From assembly GCA_047602185.1 (NCBI GenBank), contig JASGHY010000001.1, forward strand, positions 4,402,001 through 4,466,000: a stretch of DNA of 64,000 nucleotides, read 5' to 3'. The notes below the pieces were generated by a model. It had not been told where the DNA came from. It did not search any database and saw only the letters and a list, made by a program, of their open reading frames with translations. The position numbers and the translations under genes are program-made. Numbering within the stretch: the stretch's first letter is position 1; the number at the start of each line of letters is the position of its first letter. This DNA comes from PMP191F sp047602185 (lineage in GTDB: Bacteria > Bacteroidota > Bacteroidia > Chitinophagales > Chitinophagaceae). Shown in pieces: positions 60,613 to 64,000 of the stretch.

Positions 60613-62112
60613 CTATTGGTACTCGGGATTCTGTACCATATTGGTATTAGCCAGGATCTCTGTTTGCGGTATAGGGTACACCAGCGGAGCAGTTTTGCTG
60701 AAGCTGGCATTAGAGTTATTAGCCGCGTTTACAGAAACCGTTTTTAAAGGGTTGGGGTTAGAGATCTTTGTCCAGCTTCTTTTCAAACGAACAAGATCCC
60801 AGAACCTGCTGCCTTCAAAAGCCAGCTCTTTTCTTCTTTCGGTCAGAATGTCTTCCAACACCTGTGTACCGGTAGAAGTATATCCTGCAAAAGAGGCATC
60901 TCTTTGCTTCGCTACCTTATTCAGGTAAGTAAGCGCATTGGTCTCATCGGGCGTATTGTAGTAAGCCTCTGCAGCGATCAGGATAATATCAGACAGCCTG
61001 ATGAGCTTGGTATCGTCCCTGTCTGAAGTACCAAATGCATTGGGATATTTATAGCAGAGATAAGTATTACCTGCCTGTCCGCTTCTGTAAGTACCGGCAT
61101 TGGGCACAAGTCCTCTGCGTACGTCGGTAGAAGAGTACAGGTTATACAAACCATCCAGTGCAAGGATATCGCCATAACCACCGCCTATCTGCAGGAATAA
61201 AGAACCTATAGATTCATAACCGTTGTTATTGGTAACATCACTGGCAATCTCAAACATTGTTTCGTTCTTGGTAGAAGACTGTACAGTAGCGCTGGACCAG
61301 TAACCACCGGGAGAATAAGTAGAGGCAGTGTATACAGAGCCGAGGCTACCGGTAGCAGCTACGTAAGAAGTAGATGCCAGCATTACCCAGCCGCTGTTAT
61401 TGATCACATCCAGTGCAGCAGTTTTTGCATTTGTCCAGTCGCCCATGTTCTGGTACACTCTTGCCTGTAAAGCTTTGGCTGCATATTTTGAAAGATAAGC
61501 AGTTCCCCTGTAAGTGGTCATCAGGGTATAAGCTTTATCAAGATCAGCTAATACCTGTGCATATACTGCTCTTACAGAACTGCGTGCAGGTAAAGTATCC
61601 TGGTTAAAAGTAGTGATAATGGGTACACCCGGATCGTCAGGTGCTACAGTATAGGGGTGACCGAAGTTCCTTACCAGGTCAAACAGGCACAGTGCACGGA
61701 TAGCATACGCTTCGCCACGGTACTGATCGGCGTTGGTAGAAGAAGCTACAGATGCATTGATAACAGTGTTGGCATACTTAATAGCAATGTAATTGTAATA
61801 CCAGCAATAGTATGCGTAGCTATCGGCAGTAGTGAATGAAAAGTTGTTCATACTGGTGTACCTGCCGGAGTTGGAGGTGGTTACATAGGTATTGTCACCC
61901 ATAATATCACCTTTCATTGCATTGGCAGTGCCAAACAGGTAATAAGATCTCAGCTGAGAATAAGTACCTGTCAGCGCCACCAGCATATCCGATTCACCGG
62001 TGATCGCAGAATTTAAAGCCGTAGCCGTATAAGGCGTTTTATCAAGGTAGCTTTTTGAGCAGGAAGCCATGAAGGTCGCTGCCAAAAGCACGGTATACAT
62101 AATACGTTTCAT
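60613..62112 (-). CDS. SusD/RagB-family outer membrane lipoprotein
   Basis: This 499-residue protein has a lipoprotein signal (LLAATFMASCSKSYLD; lipidated Cys near 18), then the SusD TPR-like helical fold with YRGEAYAIRALCLFDLVRNFG, and the C-terminal RagB/SusD part with LTERRKELAFEGSRFWDLVRL. It binds glycans at the cell surface and forms a lid on the SusC channel. It is co-transcribed with the upstream SusC-like gene 41 bases away. No glycoside hydrolase is visible within the window, so the substrate cannot be predicted. Confidence 0.94.
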   Translation of the reverse strand: MKRIMYTVLLAATFMASCSKSYLDKTPYTATALNSAITGESDMLVALTGTYSQLRSYYLFGTANAMKGDIMGDNTYVTTSNSGRYTSMNNFSFTTADSYAYYCWYYNYIAIKYANTVINASVASSTNADQYRGEAYAIRALCLFDLVRNFGHPYTVAPDDPGVPIITTFNQDTLPARSSVRAVYAQVLADLDKAYTLMTTYRGTAYLSKYAAKALQARVYQNMGDWTNAKTAALDVINNSGWVMLASTSYVAATGSLGSVYTASTYSPGGYWSSATVQSSTKNETMFEIASDVTNNNGYESIGSLFLQIGGGYGDILALDGLYNLYSSTDVRRGLVPNAGTYRSGQAGNTYLCYKYPNAFGTSDRDDTKLIRLSDIILIAAEAYYNTPDETNALTYLNKVAKQRDASFAGYTSTGTQVLEDILTERRKELAFEGSRFWDLVRLKRSWTKISNPNPLKTVSVNAANNSNASFSKTAPLVYPIPQTEILANTNMVQNPEYQ

Positions 62113-62153
62113 AACAATCAGATAATTTAATGTTCCTTTTAATAATTAATCAC

Positions 62154-64000
62154 TTAAAACCCGAGGTTCAGACCCAGTGTAAATGTTTTATTATAAAACA
62201 AGTTCAGGTTGGCCTGTCCTGTCACGCTCTGCTCAGGATCGAAAGGAAGTCTGTCGTCATAAATTTTAGTCCACAGGTTAGTTCCTCTTGCATAAATGTT
62301 CAGCGTAGTCAGATGCAGCTTTTTAGCAAGAGAAGGACTTGCATTGTAACCAACAGTTACGTTACGCAGCCTGATAAAGTCACCTTTATACAGGAACCTT
62401 GTAGAAGCAGAAGATGATTTGTTGGTAGAGTTGTACACCAGTTTTGGAACATCAGTTACATCACCGGCTTTCTGCCACCTGTTCAGGTTGTAGCTGTATT
62501 TACCATAAGAAGGGCTTACCTCATCATTCAGGTAAGAAGCCCAGCTATCCTGTACATAGTTACCATAGTTATAATACAGGTCTGCAGAGATAGAGATCTG
62601 TTTATAGGTAAATGTGTTGGAAAGACCACCAAAGTATTTGGGAGTAGCAGTTTTTCCGGTAGCTACAATCGGAGCTGAGTTGTAGTTATTGGTAGTAACA
62701 GTACCTGCACTGTCTGAATACCACAGCGGATCACCATTGCTTGGATCTACACCAGCCCAGCGACGCAGGTAAAACTCATAGTAGTTATGACCCGGAGCCA
62801 GGATGAAAGAACCATTGGCCTGTGCTGTAGGACTCTGGGTTTTTACTACCGTGTTGTTGTTCTTAGAGATATTAAAGCTCAGGTCCCATGTAAAGTCTCT
62901 TGTCTTAACAGGAGTAGCATTAATGGTCAGCTCAATACCTTCATTCTTCATTTTACCAATGTTCTTGCTGATAGAAGCAAAACCGGTAGTAAGTGAAGGA
63001 GTAAGGCCATAGATCATGTTATCAATGTTCCTGATATAGTAATCGAAGGTTACATTGATCCTGTTGTCCAGGAATGCCGCATCCAGACCGATATCAGTTT
63101 GTTTGCTGCTTTCCCATCTCAGGTCTGTATTACCAATGGTATTGAAACCACCACCGGGCTGGCCGTTATAGCTAAGGCCATAGCCAAAGGTTTGTCTCCA
63201 GGAATAGTTACCCAGTCCGTTAGCATTACCTACCTGGCCATAAGAAGCCCTTACTTTCAGGTTGTTAAGCCAGCTAACATTCTCCATAAATTTCTCATTG
63301 CTGATGATCCAGCCGATACTTCCTGAAGGGAACCATCCGTACTCATGATTTTCTGAGAATTTAGAAGAACCATCTCTGCGAAGACTTACACCCAGCAGGT
63401 ATTTGCCTTTATAGTTCAGGTTGGCCCTGCCAAACATGTAGAGGTATGCATAATCGCTCCAGGAAGCACTGGCCGTAGTAGGCGTTGATGCTATGGAAGA
63501 AGCGATAAGGCGTGGAGTGGGGAAGTTGGTGGCAGTAGCACTCAGGTTATAGTTCTTTGAAGTCAATGCTTCATAACCCAGTACCGCATCCAGGCGAAGG
63601 TCTTTATCCTTCAGCAGGTCTGCATGATAATCCAACTGGTTTACCCAATCATATAAGAAATAGCGGGTATAATAAGAATAAGCCCTTCCGCTGTAGCCTG
63701 CACCATCACCATGGGTAGGGTTGTTATAATAATACTCTTCCAGGTTATTATACTGCAAACCCATTTTAGAGCTGAAAGAAAGGTTTTTCAGGATGTTGTA
63801 CTTTGCCTCAGCCTTACCATTGATACTGAAGATATCAGCAGAATGGATATCATTGGCAACAATATACAGTGGATTGTAAGTTGAACTGAAATCCTTGGTA
63901 GCCTTGCTGGTGTTGAGTGAACCATCAGCATTGTAAGGATTCTGCGTAGGACGCAGGAAGTAATATCCCATCATAGGGTTTGAGAATGCGCTGGAGTTAC
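62154..64000 (-). CDS. SusC/RagA-family TonB-linked outer membrane protein (5' end outside window)
   Basis: The frame is open to the window edge, so the N-terminal signal, CarboxypepD_reg and plug domains lie outside; the ATG at 63974 is internal. The visible ~615 residues are the C-terminal beta-barrel, with family phrases such as LGVSLRRDGSSKFSENHEYG, WFPSGSIGWIISNEKFM, VRASYGQVGNA and TLNIYARGTNLWTKI, ending TLGLNLGF. It forms the TonB-driven import channel that works with the SusD lipoprotein encoded just downstream. The imported substrate, probably an oligosaccharide or peptide, is unknown. Confidence 0.94.
   Translation of the reverse strand, partial: NSSAFSNPMMGYYFLRPTQNPYNADGSLNTSKATKDFSSTYNPLYIVANDIHSADIFSINGKAEAKYNILKNLSFSSKMGLQYNNLEEYYYNNPTHGDGAGYSGRAYSYYTRYFLYDWVNQLDYHADLLKDKDLRLDAVLGYEALTSKNYNLSATATNFPTPRLIASSIASTPTTASASWSDYAYLYMFGRANLNYKGKYLLGVSLRRDGSSKFSENHEYGWFPSGSIGWIISNEKFMENVSWLNNLKVRASYGQVGNANGLGNYSWRQTFGYGLSYNGQPGGGFNTIGNTDLRWESSKQTDIGLDAAFLDNRINVTFDYYIRNIDNMIYGLTPSLTTGFASISKNIGKMKNEGIELTINATPVKTRDFTWDLSFNISKNNNTVVKTQSPTAQANGSFILAPGHNYYEFYLRRWAGVDPSNGDPLWYSDSAGTVTTNNYNSAPIVATGKTATPKYFGGLSNTFTYKQISISADLYYNYGNYVQDSWASYLNDEVSPSYGKYSYNLNRWQKAGDVTDVPKLVYNSTNKSSSASTRFLYKGDFIRLRNVTVGYNASPSLAKKLHLTTLNIYARGTNLWTKIYDDRLPFDPEQSVTGQANLNLFYNKTFTLGLNLGF

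Noticed and set aside
60613..64000. Complete polysaccharide utilisation locus
   Set aside because: SusC and SusD homologues are present, but no glycoside hydrolase, lyase or sugar-responsive sensor is visible beside them in the window, so only the transporter pair is claimed.

Overview
The window reads as a chromosome segment from a free-living member of the Bacteroidota, most likely the family Chitinophagaceae. The evidence is the pairing of a SusC-like receptor with a SusD-like lipoprotein, CarboxypepD_reg-type TonB-dependent receptors, type IX secretion (T9SS) C-terminal sorting domains, DUF1501/DUF1800 neighbours, a pheT - coiled-coil - zapA - rny order, and many TAnnTTTG(C) promoter motifs (the Bacteroidota -7 element) a short way upstream of start codons. 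Species cannot be fixed from the sequence alone.

Layout. 1-3.4 kb: end of a surface-polysaccharide cluster (glycosyltransferase, polymerase/ligase-like membrane protein, Wzz-like protein). 3.7-6.5 kb: ABC exporter, DUF983 and DUF2721 membrane proteins. 6.8-9.8 kb: TonB-dependent receptor with a small upstream protein. 9.9-12.4 kb: TPR histidine kinase and NarL-type regulator. 12.6-15.9 kb: DUF1501/DUF1800 pair. 16.2-23.3 kb: thiolase, pyrD, a LytS/LytTR two-component pair, a secreted protein, a TerC-family membrane protein, rsmE. 23.7-26.2 kb: dnaB, then a 0.7-kb non-coding region with phased DnaA-box-like sequences, then a small unknown gene. 26.5-37.5 kb: pheT, coiled-coil gene, zapA, two exported proteins, rny, rplS, tatA, gatA, a lytic transglycosylase. 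37.6-44.8 kb: pabB, an acidic protein, purA, a complete insertion sequence, relA/spoT. 44.8-50.7 kb: tRNA-Leu(UAG), sialate O-acetylesterase, universal stress protein, siderophore-type receptor. 50.9-55.9 kb: tig, two clpP genes, clpX and a 58-residue protein. 55.9-64 kb: AraC regulator, a seven-repeat FG-GAP surface protein, susD and the 3' part of susC.

How it works together. The housekeeping genes cover protein folding and turnover (tig, clpP, clpP, clpX), translation (pheT, gatA, rplS, tRNA-Leu, rsmE), nucleotide and folate synthesis (pyrD, purA, pabB), stringent response (relA/spoT), replication and division (dnaB, zapA) and RNA decay (rny). Most genes left of about 25.3 kb lie on the minus strand and most translation and turnover genes to the right lie on the plus strand. 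With the DnaA-box-like array beside dnaB, this makes 25.3-25.96 kb a candidate replication origin.

The least explained signals are non-coding. A family of repeats starts 0-3 bases after the stop codons of three unrelated genes (thiolase, terC, relA). Two members share a 73-bp block with a single mismatch, and one member is split by an insertion sequence with a clean 9-bp target duplication. A separate 75-bp tandem repeat follows tig.
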